This document shows positions 34,915 to 45,763 of a stretch of 64,000 nucleotides of DNA, in pieces (position 1 is the first letter of the stretch; every line of letters begins with the position of its first letter). Where the stretch lies: contig NC_135133.1 of NCBI RefSeq assembly GCF_050908995.1, forward strand, positions 1,344,001 to 1,408,000, written 5' to 3'. This DNA comes from Andrena cerasifolii. Taxonomy: Eukaryota; Arthropoda; Insecta; Hymenoptera; Andrenidae. A program made the position numbers and the translations under genes. The notes beneath the pieces are model-generated. The model was not told the DNA's origin. It searched no databases and saw only the letters and a program-made list of their open reading frames with translations.

Positions 34915-35953
34915 CACAGTGGTACATAATGACATGTTTTGTTCAAATCACCCTACAGGTCGTAATTTTTCAGAAAACTTGACGATTCTTTTTTTAAATT
35001 CTCCGCAATTAAATTCTCTATCGATCTGCCCGGCCGAAATTTTGAATTTCGTTGCTGATTTTTTTATATTTAGCGAATTATACAGCACTTTTCGAAGATC
35101 AGTATCTGTGGGCTTTTTTGGCCGCCTGTTCCGAATTTAAAGTCAGATTTTCGAAATTGAAGGTGGTGAATCCAATATGCCGAATACAGTTGACTTTTCT
35201 GACTCAATATTGATGAGCACGATTTTTAATGTTTGATATTTTTAAACACGTACATAAACACGAAATCAGAGATTTGCTTCCAGAAGCACAAGTCCTGCTC
35301 CTCCAACAAGATTGCACATAATAAAATCGGATTTCTAAAGGCAACTGAGATAAAGCGTTAAGTGAATCAGTAATATCAAATATTAAAAATCTTGCTCATC
35401 AATATTGAATCCGAAAAGTCAACTATAAGAACGCGCATGAACACAGACGAACAGGCTTAAATATGCAAAATCACGTGTACATTTATGAGATGCGTAAAAA
35501 TTTGTCAAAATACGAATGTCCATCCGCCATTTTAAATTTTACAATTCGATCTACAGTATTAGATTTGCGGTACAAATAAAGAATTTGATCTTTATAATAA
35601 TTGCCTCATATTCGTAATCAGCGTCCCCGAAAATCTAGACGCACTATGTTTCTACCGAATAAGCCCATTTTCCGAAATTTTCCTTCAACATATTGGATTC
35701 ACCGCCTTCAATTTCGAAAATCTGACTTTAAATTCGGAACAGTCGGCCAAAAAAGCCCACACATTCTGATCTTCGAAAAGTGCTGTATAATTCGCTAAAT
35801 ATAAAAAAATCAGCAACGAAATTCAAAATTTCGACCGGACAGATCGATAGAGAATTTAATTGCGGAGAATTTAAAAAAAGAATCGTCAAGGTTCCTGAAA
35901 AATTACGACCTGCAGGGTGATTTGAACAAAAAATGTCATTATGTACCACTGTG
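34915..35953. mobile_element. Transib-like foldback element B
   Basis: Inverted ends CACAGTGGTACATAATG and CATTATGTACCACTGTG. Left flank CGTCG (34910-34914, shared with element A) and right flank CGCCG (35954-35958), a one-base mismatch. The arms of about 290 bp (to about 35210 and from 35680) are near-identical inverse copies, with an inner inverse pair around 35200-35260 and 35375-35430. Non-coding; mirrored frames are arm shadows. Confidence 0.7.
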
Positions 35954-35958
35954 CGCCG

Positions 35959-37736
35959 CCTTATTTCTATCAAATTATTCCAACCGCCCCCTACCACATG
36001 TATACAGGATGTCCCATTTTAATCATTCCACGCGATTATCTCCTAAAGTTTAGGACCGCGTCGCCATATTCCGAGCGTTCTAAGCATGCAACCTATCCAT
36101 ATGAGAAAATCTGCGTATGCGTTTACAGTTTTACACATTTAATGAACTTTGTTGGCTAATCGTGTGTAACCTCGCGTTATTAAAATCCTAATTGCCCCCA
36201 TTTCCGCCCCTTTAATGCCTAATGCTCTCCTAAATAATTCAAACGCCCCCAAGGAGGCGGTAGCGCCCACTTTGAGAAAGAGTGGAGTAGAAGAATATAA
36301 AAGTGGCTGGTAACAAAAAATTTACCAGAAACATGGATTAAAGTATAAGGTAGTATAGTATTGTACCTACAAGGTGCAAAAAAAGTTATATGTTATAATT
36401 TACACACGTGATTTTACACCCCTGGGTCGGTAGAAACTTGTTAAAAAAAATTACCGCAAAATTGACCTTGACCTTGAAAGTCGGGGTCAATTTTTTGTTA
36501 TTGTAACGCGTTTCACTCACTGAAGCGAGAAAAGTGTCAGGGGAACTATGTTCCAAGGAATGTTTCAAACAATGAGCGATAAAAATGGTTCCTTTGACGC
36601 TTTTTATCCTCCCAAGGAGTAGAACACATTAAAATAAAAAGAGTTGGACTTTGAAGTTCTTGGTCAAGATGAATTTTGTTTTTAACAGATCTTCACTAGC
36701 ACAGAGGTGTAAAATCACCTGTGTGATCCACGAAATATAATTTCTTTACACCATGTACATACCTACGTGGTTTACAAAAATAAATAATTTCGTCACTTCA
36801 CCGCACAAACTGTCGATTTGGGATAGGTACTCGAATACATGTGTTACTTGCTTCGATTTGCTAGATAATTTTGTCTATTTGGACGACGAGCTTCGTGAAG
36901 TTATAAATACGCATTGCTACTGGAACCACATGTTTCCGTCTTTGACGGAGTATTTCCCAGCATCGGCAATGAAGACACGTTCATCACATAGAGTTCAGCA
37001 GATCTTCTAAGTTTCGGGGGAATAGTTTTGTATTTTTCTTAAGGACACTTCCTGTTTCCAGTCAAATCATGGAAAAAAGTATGCAATATAAGGTGCTAAA
37101 AGTTTTTGCAATTTATTCTGCTACAAATGCAGAGTATAATTTTTTTTTTTATTTCATTTTTGTCCACTCCTGCCTTTGATATACATTGTATTCTGTGCGT
37201 TGTAAAAAAAGGCCTGGACCAAAAAACCAAAGAAATTCCTTAATTGCACGTGTGTGCTTATCGCCTCACTCACTCTCATTGTTATACAAAAATTGGACGA
37301 TGATTGCCATATGTTTAAACGAAAAAGTGCCGGGAAATGAGGTCCTTAGCATTGAAGTGTCCGCAAAAAAAATTGGGTGTTGAAAATTCATAATAGTGTG
37401 CAAGGCGAAAGCGAGTGTAATTACGAATAGAATCCCGTTTGAATTTTTAGATTTGGTAAGGAATTGCATTTTTTACAGTGGCGATAGTGCGCAAAGGGGT
37501 GTTTCGACAAAAACCTACTTTTTAATGCCAAGCGCGTTCGTCTAGTGATGAGAACTTACTCGGGCGCGGCCTTTTTTCTATGTATTTATTCGTTTAAAAC
37601 AAATATTTATTCTTTGTTTAGTGCAATAAATGTATTATTACTTAAAGTAAAAATCACACTTCTATCTATTATACCTGCGCCACAATCCATCTTCAAAAAA
37701 CACCTATTTTTAAGGGCGTCACACTGTTGGTCCCCC
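35959..37736. other. No gene; orphan transposon end and a diverged inverted repeat
   Basis: TACAGGATGTCCCA at 36004-36017 looks like a terminus of the CAGGGTGTCCC type without a partner. Segments at about 36405-36460 and 36665-36725 are inverse to each other (GTGATTTTACACC and GGTGTAAAATCAC), suggesting a decayed foldback. The frame at 36753-37010 is not recognised. Confidence 0.4.
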
Positions 37737-38492
37737 TTAAGGGGTTATACCTAGTCAGGCGGCCGAAAAGAGGCAAATATTTGTGATTTTTTTTTTGAAG
37801 AAGCGGAAGCGTATAATTTTACAAAACTTTTTGCGTTTAAAAGAGCAACATTTAAGGAACATTGGGTAATTTTTTCGTAGAAAAATATTTAAGTTTATAA
37901 TAAAATAACAAGCGACATCCAAGAAGCATTTTTAAAAATTTGCTTTCGCGGTGAGCACTGCCATTCGTAACCAGATTATCTAAAATCAAAAAACAAAAAA
38001 GATTTCGTTAGTATATTAATGTATCCTCAGGTTGACGGAGAGAATTTTCCGAAATATTAAGTTAAAACAAAATGGCGGCTATTTAAAGTTGAAATCCTGA
38101 TTTTTTCCTGCAAAAATTACGCGAAAAAGTCAGGATTTCAACTTTAAATAGCTGCCATGTTGTTTTAACTTAATGTTTCGGAAAATTTTCTCCGTCAACC
38201 TGAGGATACATTAATATACTAACGAAATCTTTTTTGTTTTTTGATTTTAGATAATCTGGTTCCGAATGGCAGTACTCACCGCAAAACCAAATTTTTAAAA
38301 ATGCTTCTTGGATGTCGCTTGTTATTTTATTATAAACGTAAATATTTTTCTACGAAAAAATAACCAAATGTTCTTTAAATGTTGCTCTTTGAAGCGCAAC
38401 AAGTTCTGTAAAAATATACGCTTCCGCTTCTTCAAAAAAAATTCACAAATATTCGCCTCTTTTCGACCGCCTGACTAGGCATAACCCCTTAA
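37737..38492. mobile_element. TTAA palindromic element, GGGGTTATGCC family, copy 2
   Basis: TTAA 37737-37740 then GGGGTTATACCTAGTCAGGC; right end GCCTGACTAGGCATAACCCC then TTAA 38489-38492. Almost the whole element is one inverted repeat with arms of about 360 bp and a centre near 38110. No protein. Same family as 17198-17920. Confidence 0.8.
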
Positions 38493-39800
38493 CTGCCTGT
38501 AAAATCTGTAGCGTTAGAAACTTCATTCTAAAATTTTACCTGGTCATTTTTAAGATTGGATGAAAATATGTAAAAAAAAATTTTTATTTTTCACCAGGAA
38601 GTAGGTACCTACCCTTAAATTCAAGACCAATATCAATCTTACAAATGGTCAGGAGCAGGAAGTTATTTAAATTCAAGCATAACAAAGTGTGCTTGTAAAC
38701 AAGCGATAAATATTTTTTTAAATTATTTATTCTTTTAAAAAAAACAATTTCAATGGCGCTTTCCTTTAAGTTACTCTCTGGCCGATTTTATGCACTAGGC
38801 ATTCATTCGCCATTTTCGTGCAGAAATCAATAAAGGAAATCCTCGACAGATATTAATTGAGATGGTTTTTAATTTTAGGAAATAAAAAAACCCGCGTGAC
38901 GCCAGATCGAACGTTTCCAGAATTTCTGCTTCATTCCTCCCGAGTTTCCTAAAAAATTAAATCGCAATTCGTTCTTCAAAATTCCGATCGCAAATCTTCC
39001 CGCCGAGCGGTTATAACAATGACCTCTTTGAAAGTGAGCATTTCACATAAAACTGAACCGATTACAATCAAAATACAAGCGTATCGTCGCGAAAGGCATA
39101 ACCTACTAAACGATATGAATATTGTTGACAGTCGTCTTGTCCTTTTGTAGCCACGTTACTCCCACTGTGTATTACGTTGGTGCATAAGTAATTTCGTTCT
39201 TCATCATTGTGTCTTCCTTTTGCACCTTTTCCATTGCACGTAACCGTCGAATTACTATTAAATGATCGGACTCTAACTGTCTTCGAAGCTCATAAGATGA
39301 CTGTGCAGGCTTTTCGACCAACATGACCTCACTAACGTCAAAATCACCACTTTCGGATCTCGTAAACCCATTTTCACATCCCCTTTCAAATAAACTACCT
39401 TCGCCATAAGTCTCAAAAATAGTTGTAGTTCCTTCTGCCAGCGATTTCCCTTTATAGTGGAATAGAAGAGGAATGCAATACCGTACGTGTGCTCTGTCGA
39501 TCTGCGTTTTTAGACTTGTAGGAAAAGCTACAATCCCCTTACTTACATCATTTTTGTCACGCGATAATAATTATCGAAATAATATAGTGTAAAATAAAAA
39601 GATCCTACTTTACTTACATTTAGAGCGTTTACTAATCCAATAAGCAAATAAAAATTAAAACATTTCCGGCCACTGCTTCACAATGTCAGGCGCACTATTA
39701 TTACTTAAAAAATTGTTCTTCAAAGTGGAGTAACGCGATATCCACATGATATGAAAAATGGCATAGCAGCAAGATAAAGTAACACGTTGCTCGGAATGAT
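38493..39800. other. Unique sequence, no gene supported
   Basis: AT-rich, no supported coding frame, no clear transposon ends. Confidence 0.4.
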
Positions 39801-39853
39801 ATTTCAAATAACGCCATTAGGAAGCTCGCCATGTTCTGCCAGCACGTGACCCG

Positions 39854-40180
39854 CTACTTGGAGAATGAAAGGCTCTTGAAAACTGATAACATCGGGCGCG
39901 ATACTTTCGGGGCCTGTAGGTGCACTTTGCCCAGAGCATTTCCCTCCTCGTCGATTCTGCCACCGTCTTGGCAGCGATATAAATGCAGGGGTTGCATGAT
40001 GCAGCAGGCCTGCGCCTGGCAATGAAGAATAACCCGCCCCTCGCGGCTTGATCCACTATTTCCCCCGCTGGAAATCGAGGAACGCTTGTTGCTATCGTCC
40101 CGCCGCGTCGCCTGATATTTCTGAAGTGTATTGATAGATCCTAGAGAGCTTACGGTGTCCAGAGCGTTTTGCTCTCTCAC
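39854..40180 (-). CDS. Weak candidate exon, product unknown
   Basis: A 108-codon minus-strand frame in a locally GC-richer patch. The translated text (SLGSINTLQKYQATRR, a Ser/Gly-rich stretch, then RCQDGGRIDEEGNALGKV) looks more protein-like than other frames nearby, and the patch is not a recognised repeat. Against it: an overlapping minus-strand frame is also open, no strong donor or acceptor is obvious, and no family is recognised. It may be an exon of an unidentified minus-strand gene or simply GC-rich DNA. Confidence 0.2.
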   Translation of the reverse strand: MREQNALDTVSSLGSINTLQKYQATRRDDSNKRSSISSGGNSGSSREGRVILHCQAQACCIMQPLHLYRCQDGGRIDEEGNALGKVHLQAPKVSRPMLSVFKSLSFSK

Positions 40181-40401
40181 GGGGCGCTATCGGTTCGATT
40201 TTTCGAAAGTATTGACAGAAACTTAGATGAAAGGACACCGATCACGTGGAAATCGATAGAAGTAGAAGCTGTGATAACGTGGACGGAAGGATAGTTTCTT
40301 AGGAAATGTGGGGAAGCATTTCGGCGCGATTTCTGTTGGGTGATGGATAATTGGCAAATACTGCGAGAACGCCATCTAGGTCAGAAAGCTCTGCAATAGG
40401 G

Positions 40402-41105
40402 TTAAGGGGGGAGCCTGGTGTAACTAAATGAAAATCGAGGCATTTTTCGGGAATTTTTTTTAAAGAAAGTATTTGATAGATCTTTCTGAAAGTTTCAGGA
40501 TATTGTATCAACAGGTTAAGGTATATAACAAAAAAATTTTATTAAAAAAGAGCGGCAAATAACAAAGTTATGCCCAGCCCGTTGGCGACGCAATTATTGC
40601 ACTGCGGGCAACGTAGCGTCTTTTGGTTTCATCTGAAACCAAACATCGAACAATTTTCTTTTAGTTTATGAGTGTACGCACAGAATGAAGAAATTTGAAA
40701 CTTAAAAGATGCAAAATGAACAAATGGCGGCCTCTTGAATAAAAAGTTCACTGTTTCCAACGAAATTTTGCCTTAAATGTCTAAAAAAAAGTTATTTATT
40801 TAAACAATATCATTATACTAATAACTTAGTACTGTGAAGAAAATGTTCACAAATATCCGTGCACAAGGCCAAGTCGATTGGTTGAATATTTTTTTAGTTA
40901 CATTGCCCGCAAAGTGTAAAACTGTCGTTTCGAGAAAAACGCATTTCAAGTTTTGTGATAGCCTGGCGCTCCGTAGCAAAATCGGTTATATCCGCTTTAA
41001 TTTTTCGAATTTCGTTTTGCTGCTTATTATCATGATGTTTAACTATTGATTTATGCAAAAAAAAAATCGATTTCTTCGACCCCCTACACTAGACTCCCCC
41101 CTTAA
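40402..41105. mobile_element. TTAA MITE (GGAGCCTGGTGTA family), copy 3
   Basis: 696 bp between TTAA 40402-40405 and 41102-41105, same orientation as copy 2. The right end has two changes (TACACTAGACTCC). A small deletion near 41025 removes part of the region that is intact in the other copies. Confidence 0.85.
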
Positions 41106-42284
41106 TAGAGGACGGGGCAGGACTGGTGTCACAAGTTTTGAGAAAGTGCAATAATGTTTCTGTCGTCAAATAGTCTGTCAAATTTTACAAATTCGACATG
41201 AAAGAGTCGCAATTTTATAGAAGGCGAAGAATTAATTAATGCACGCCATTTAATTTGTGGTGGAATAGCTATATAAAGTTACACGCAATATGAATTAACG
41301 GTGGTTTGCCTGCAAACATCCAATTTAATGAAGGGAAGTCCTCATGAAATATGAATAATTATTGAGAGAAATAATACAATAATTAAAATAATACAAATAT
41401 CAATAATTGTAGAGAGAAATAATACAATAAAATTTGCAAAATGCAGCTGTCAAGCTGGGCTTAGTGAAAAGTGCAAAAATATTGCTACATTATTAATATC
41501 TTGCATCAGGTAGACTATCTTATTTCTCTGAATAATTATTGATGTTTGTAGTATCATAATTAATGTATTATTTCTCTCAATAATTATTGACATTTCGTGA
41601 GGACTTCCCTAGAATAATGATTGATTCATTTTAATATTAACCACAGGTATAATTTCGTTTTTTTATTGTTTTACAGAAATGATATATCTAAACTAAATGT
41701 TCTCTCATGCACTGGCAAAAAGTGCACATGGAGTGCTTCAAGAAATAATTTTTAAACACCTTCTTGTGGAACAATTAACTTATTACATCAAAAGTTAATA
41801 TAAATTTTAAATTCAAATAGTTATGTTTATGTGTACAACCATTCGTGCGTATACTTACCTGGAAAAAATAATCGGATTTTTTTAAATATAAAGAGCATAC
41901 TTGTTCCTTTCCAATTTTTAGTATTTGCTTCCACATTTTTAAGCGACTCCCATCATTTCCGAAACCATTTTTAACTATTATTATTTCATTAAGTTTAGGA
42001 AAATAATCGAAACGGACAGTACTCACTGTCGATACACGTTTTGCTATAACAGCCATGTACGCAACAGTATATTTTGCTATTAGTTTCCCTTGGTGGAAAC
42101 TTAACTCCCGATGAATCTCCCATTTTTTTTGTAAAATATCTAGCGAATATTTTAAACTTAAGTCATGTAAACAGTTAAGAATCTAAGAGTACATGTTTAT
42201 TTAAAAAGGTGACGAGTAGAAAATAATATCAGTAAGATTCAGTCGTGACTGAAGAGTGCGTTGAAACAAAAAGAACGACGGCGA
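41106..42284. other. AT-rich sequence with a small foldback at 41332-41610
   Basis: No coding support. The foldback is listed separately. The minus-strand frame at 41775-42056 is unrecognised. Confidence 0.4.
41332..41610. repeat. Small foldback with AGGGAAGTCCTCA ends
   Basis: AGGGAAGTCCTCATGAAAT at the left and ATTTCGTGAGGACTTCCCT at the right are inverse copies, with AATAATTATTGAGAGAAAT mirrored inside. The target duplication is unclear. Confidence 0.6.
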
Positions 42285-42455
42285 CGACGCACAGTGTGTG
42301 ATTTTGGACAAAAATCGCTAGACAGCGCAAATCTTGACAGATGTCGATAATTTTTTTTTAAAATACTCGTAAAGGGCTCAGCAATAACGGAGGGGAGCGG
42401 TAAATCCTGTATTTTTTGTCTAATCTATAAAAAATATTATTTAGCATAACATGAC

Positions 42456-42599
42456 ATGAAGTGCACAATGATAGACTGCAAAGTGTGTAATATACTAACT
42501 GAGCAAAAAGCTTCATCTTGCGATAATATTTGTCGAGTTGGACCTAAATTTATAAATAATCTGGGTTATGTGAAAAGTCTTCAAACTAATGAAGAATAC
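42456..42599 (+). pseudogene. Transib transposase fragment, upstream piece
   Basis: 48 codons (MIDCKVCNILTEQKASSC to SLQTNEEY). Contains a Cys-rich start and then leads into the insertion. Reading from TAC at 42597-42599 directly into AAATTC at 43148 keeps the frame with the downstream piece, which supports one original gene. The start codon is only the first available Met after the inverted repeat; the true N-terminus is deleted. Confidence 0.55.
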
Positions 42600-43143
42600 T
42601 ATAGTGCCTATCCGAGATGTAGTGACTTAGGTGTGAAGTCCCTCAGCGGGGTCTTACCCGACACCCTGCTGGGTACTGGCCGCTAAACGTACCCCTCTAC
42701 TACCTCTTGCAGGACTGCAATTAGAGAAGACCGGGACAAAACCGGGGCCCTAACAGAAAATAAAACAGAAATTGAAGATACGGTTTATCATTATTAAAAG
42801 ACATCAATTAAGCTTTGATTAATTATTATATTGATTCATAAATTCTCCACTACTGTTCTAATGCAGTACATATATACCTTACTAAAATGTATTTGTATTT
42901 AATATGAGACAATTTTTAATAGCCAGTAGCAAAGCTTAATTTATGTCTTTTAATAATTATAAACCGTATCTTCATTTCTGTTTTATTTTTTGTTAGGGCC
43001 CCGGTTTTGTCCTGGTCTTCTTTAAATACAGTCCTGCAAGAGGTAGTGGGGGGGCATGTTTAGCGGCCAGTACCCAGCAGGATGTCGGGTAAGTCCCCGC
43101 TGAGGGACTTCACACCCAAGTCACTATATCTCGGGTAGGCACA
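42600..43143. mobile_element. Foldback element nested in the Transib transposase
   Basis: Arms (GTGCCTATCCGAGATG, GACTTAGGTGTGAAGTCCCT and onward to GGGGCCC) are mirrored at the right (AGGGACTTCACACCCAAGTC, CTCGGGTAGGCAC). Each arm is about 235 bp. ATAC at 42596-42599 and 43144-43147 appears to be the target duplication. No coding sequence. Confidence 0.7.
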
Positions 43144-43144
43144 A

Positions 43145-43828
43145 TACAAATTCAGCCTTTCTACACTCCACTGTTGGATCCGTTTCATGGAATATCTATT
43201 ACACGTAGCTTATACTCTTGATTTAAAAAAAGGTTCAGCAAGGACAGCCAAAGAAAAACATTTAAAGAAATTAAGTAAACAAAGTATACAAAATTATTTA
43301 AAATATAATCTTTCATTACACGTAGATATTGTTAAGCAAGGTTTTGGAACAACCAACACTGGTTATGTTGCTCGTTTCTTTTTTGCCCAAGCCAAAGCCG
43401 TTGCGAAATATACTGGTTTAGATGAACATTTGATCCAAAGATTGTATAATATTTTGCAAGTTTTAACTTGTGGTAGAATGATCGATTGTAGTAAATTTAA
43501 AACATATTGCTTCGATACTGCAGATATTTGTGTGGAATTGTACGAAAGGTATAAAATGCCACCACAAGTTCTTATTCGTGGAAGTGACATTATTAAATCA
43601 TTTGATTTACCGTTTGGCTGGCTATCAGAAGAGCTACAAGAAGGAAATAATAAAAATTTTCGTAAAGCACGAGCTAAACATAGCAGAATGTGCAACAGGC
43701 AAATGAGTAACAAAGATATTTTACATTATCTCTTGATCTCATCAGATCCCTTAATTAGCTCTCTCGGACTGAAAGAAGATAAAAAAGTTAAGCCCTTAAC
43801 GGTTGATGCTGAAGAAATGTTATTATAA
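43145..43828 (+). pseudogene. Transib transposase, C-terminal RAG1-like region
   Basis: Open from TAC at 43145 to TAA at 43826-43828: STLHCWIRFMEYLLHVAY, then GFGTTNTGYVARFFF, a helical block with DEHLIQRLYNILQ, and LSEELQEGNNKNFRKARA followed by SSDPLISSLG. Residue order matches the C-terminal part of insect Transib-type transposases, which is homologous to the end of the RAG1 core where the last catalytic Glu lies in an E-x-x-N-K-x-(F/Y)-R context. An E-G-N-N-K-N-F-R motif is kept here. The two upstream catalytic Asp residues are not in this fragment. About 228 codons with no internal stop, so degeneration is recent or the tail has been retained. It cannot work alone as a transposase. Confidence 0.7.
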
Positions 43829-44502
43829 AACAAGCCACAATGCATGTAACATTTCAATGCATCTAACATGGCACATATAATTCATATTAACAAATTATTA
43901 TAAAATTAGTTGCCACATCAAATTCTATTTTAATTACAATTCTTAAAAAATTTTTTTAAAATAAAATCAAAACTAATAAAAATAAAATATAATTTAATGG
44001 TATTAGATTTAAATCAGCTACACTTACAGTTTATTTAAAACATAAATTTTGTAAATTTGAATTAAATTTTTTATTTTATATAGCTAATATTAAATTTACA
44101 AAAAATTCATTATTCATTTTTAATATGCTCAATTTCAAAAGTTTACGTTTTTATGTCATGTTATGCTAAATAATATTTTTTATAGATTAGACTAAAAAAT
44201 ACAGAGTTTACTGCACCCTTCCATTATTGCTGAGCCCTTTACGAGTATTTTTAAAAAAAAAATATTGAAATCGGTCAAGATTTGCGCTGTCTAGCGATTT
44301 TTATCCAAAATCGCACACTGTGCGACGCCTCAGCCAAAAACAAAAGAGGAGCAACTCCTGTTGCTGACCACACCGCGGTTGGTAAAGCCAAATACACATA
44401 CCGGGTGTAACATTTCTAACATCATTAAACCTTGTAAGAGTGGAAGAACTCGAGATTCATCGAGTTTAATGAATTATTGATCTAATATGTTCTCCTGTAA
44501 TT

Positions 44503-44550
44503 CAGTGATTCCCAACCGTTGCGAAGTGTTTTCTGGGGGATCACCATTTT
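44503..44550. mobile_element. Orphan hAT-like terminus
   Basis: CAGTGATTCCCAACCGTTGC resembles the CAGTGGTTCCCAACC ends of many hAT transposons. No inverse partner or 8-bp duplication was located, so only one decayed end is claimed. Confidence 0.4.
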
Positions 44551-44619
44551 TTTTTTTTAATATTATTAAGTTAGAATTATATTCTGAAATACCTATTTTG
44601 GTAAACTTGCCGATGAACC

Positions 44620-44760
44620 TGGCCCTCGCCGATTTCGATGACCTTCACATATGTAGTCAAGGTCATCATTCTGAACATTTCCCTTTAAACTTTTTGGCGG
44701 TCGGCTTTGGATTGCAAGATATTCGCAAAAAAATTACTTAACACTAGAATTACCGAGTTC
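44620..44760. repeat. Partial relative of the 19087-19872 foldback arm
   Basis: CGATTTCGATGACCTTCACATATG, CAAGGTCATCATTCTGAAC, GGTCGGCTTTGG and AACACTAGAATTACCGAG occur in the same order as in 19115-19350. Single arm; no terminal boundaries. Confidence 0.55.
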
Positions 44761-45009
44761 GCCTTCATAAATAAAAAGTGTTCCAGAAGCATTAAAACTT
44801 TCAAAATTTGAGGAAAGAAAAGTTTTTTTTTAGTTTTTTTGACTTTTTTCGAAAACCGTTTGTCGCGCGAGAAAAAACAATACAACATAAAAAATGCTCC
44901 TTGTCCGGATCTACAACTTTTGTTTGACATATTTTTTTATTTAATCAATAACTTGTAGGATATTATATAAAATCGACTTCCGCAAACTGTTCAATAATGA
45001 TTTAAATGT

Positions 45010-45763
45010 TTAAGGGCTCAGGGCCACCCTTTCCCGTTATCCAATCGACCTCAAACTTTACAGGGATTTTTTTTAAGTATTTGGAACTATTCTGGAGAGT
45101 GCCCGGAAGAAAATTCAAAAGTCGAAAATAAGAGTCACCCTATTGTACATACCTTGACGTGTGATTACATTTTTTTACAATTTTTTTAATACAAAATGTC
45201 GGCGCCACAGCTCAACAAAAGAAGCTTCTTCTGAAAAACAGTGTTCCTGGGCCGGAAAGATTTCTCCTTTAATTTTAGACCTAGACTACAAAACCACAAA
45301 TTTTTTAGTTCTATATAAGATTATCTCGGGAAATACACGAGGAAACTAAAAAATACTGATTTTTGTAAGAATTGTGCGTGATTGTACAAAACACGGCACT
45401 GCCACAACCTCGAAATTGTTGAAACGTTTTGTTCAATCACGCACCATTCTTACAAAAAACAGTCTTTTTTAATTTCCTGGTGTACTTCCCGAGATAATCT
45501 TACCTATATAGAACTCAAAAAATTTTTTTTCATAGGCTAAAAATTGAAGGAAAAATCTTTCCGGCCGCGGAACACTTTTTTCAGAAGAAGTCGAAAAGAA
45601 GAAGATTTTGTATTAAAATTTTTTAAAAAAAATTGTGGTCATACTTCAAAGAATGTACAATAAAGGCCTTCGAACAGATTTTGTATTCCATTCACTATAC
45701 TCGCATAAAAAATTCTCAAAATCAGGCTGCCTTTCCGGGTTCTACAGTCGCATTGCCCCTTAA
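45010..45763. mobile_element. TTAA element with internal foldback
   Basis: TTAA 45010-45013 followed by GGGCTCAGGGCC, and GCATTGCCCC before TTAA 45760-45763. Termini are G-rich but not exact inverses. Inside, 45165-45640 folds back almost completely (TTCTGAAAAACAGTGTTCC / GGAACACTTTTTTCAGAAG; GAATTGTGCGTGATTG / CAATCACGCACCATTC). Assigned to the TTAA group by target and end type. Confidence 0.55.

Larger units (their letters stand above)
42290..44322 (+). mobile_element. Transib transposon, internally deleted, with RAG1-related transposase tail
   Basis: Ends CACAGTGTGTGATTTTGG and CCAAAATCGCACACTGTG with exact CGACG duplications at 42285-42289 and 44323-44327. The inverted repeats extend about 160 bp (to about 42455 and from 44155). 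Inside is the C-terminal part of a transposase in two pieces split by a nested foldback (42600-43143). The CACAGTG heptamer, the CGWCG 5-bp target and the protein together support Transib. Most of the transposase N-terminus is missing. Confidence 0.8.
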
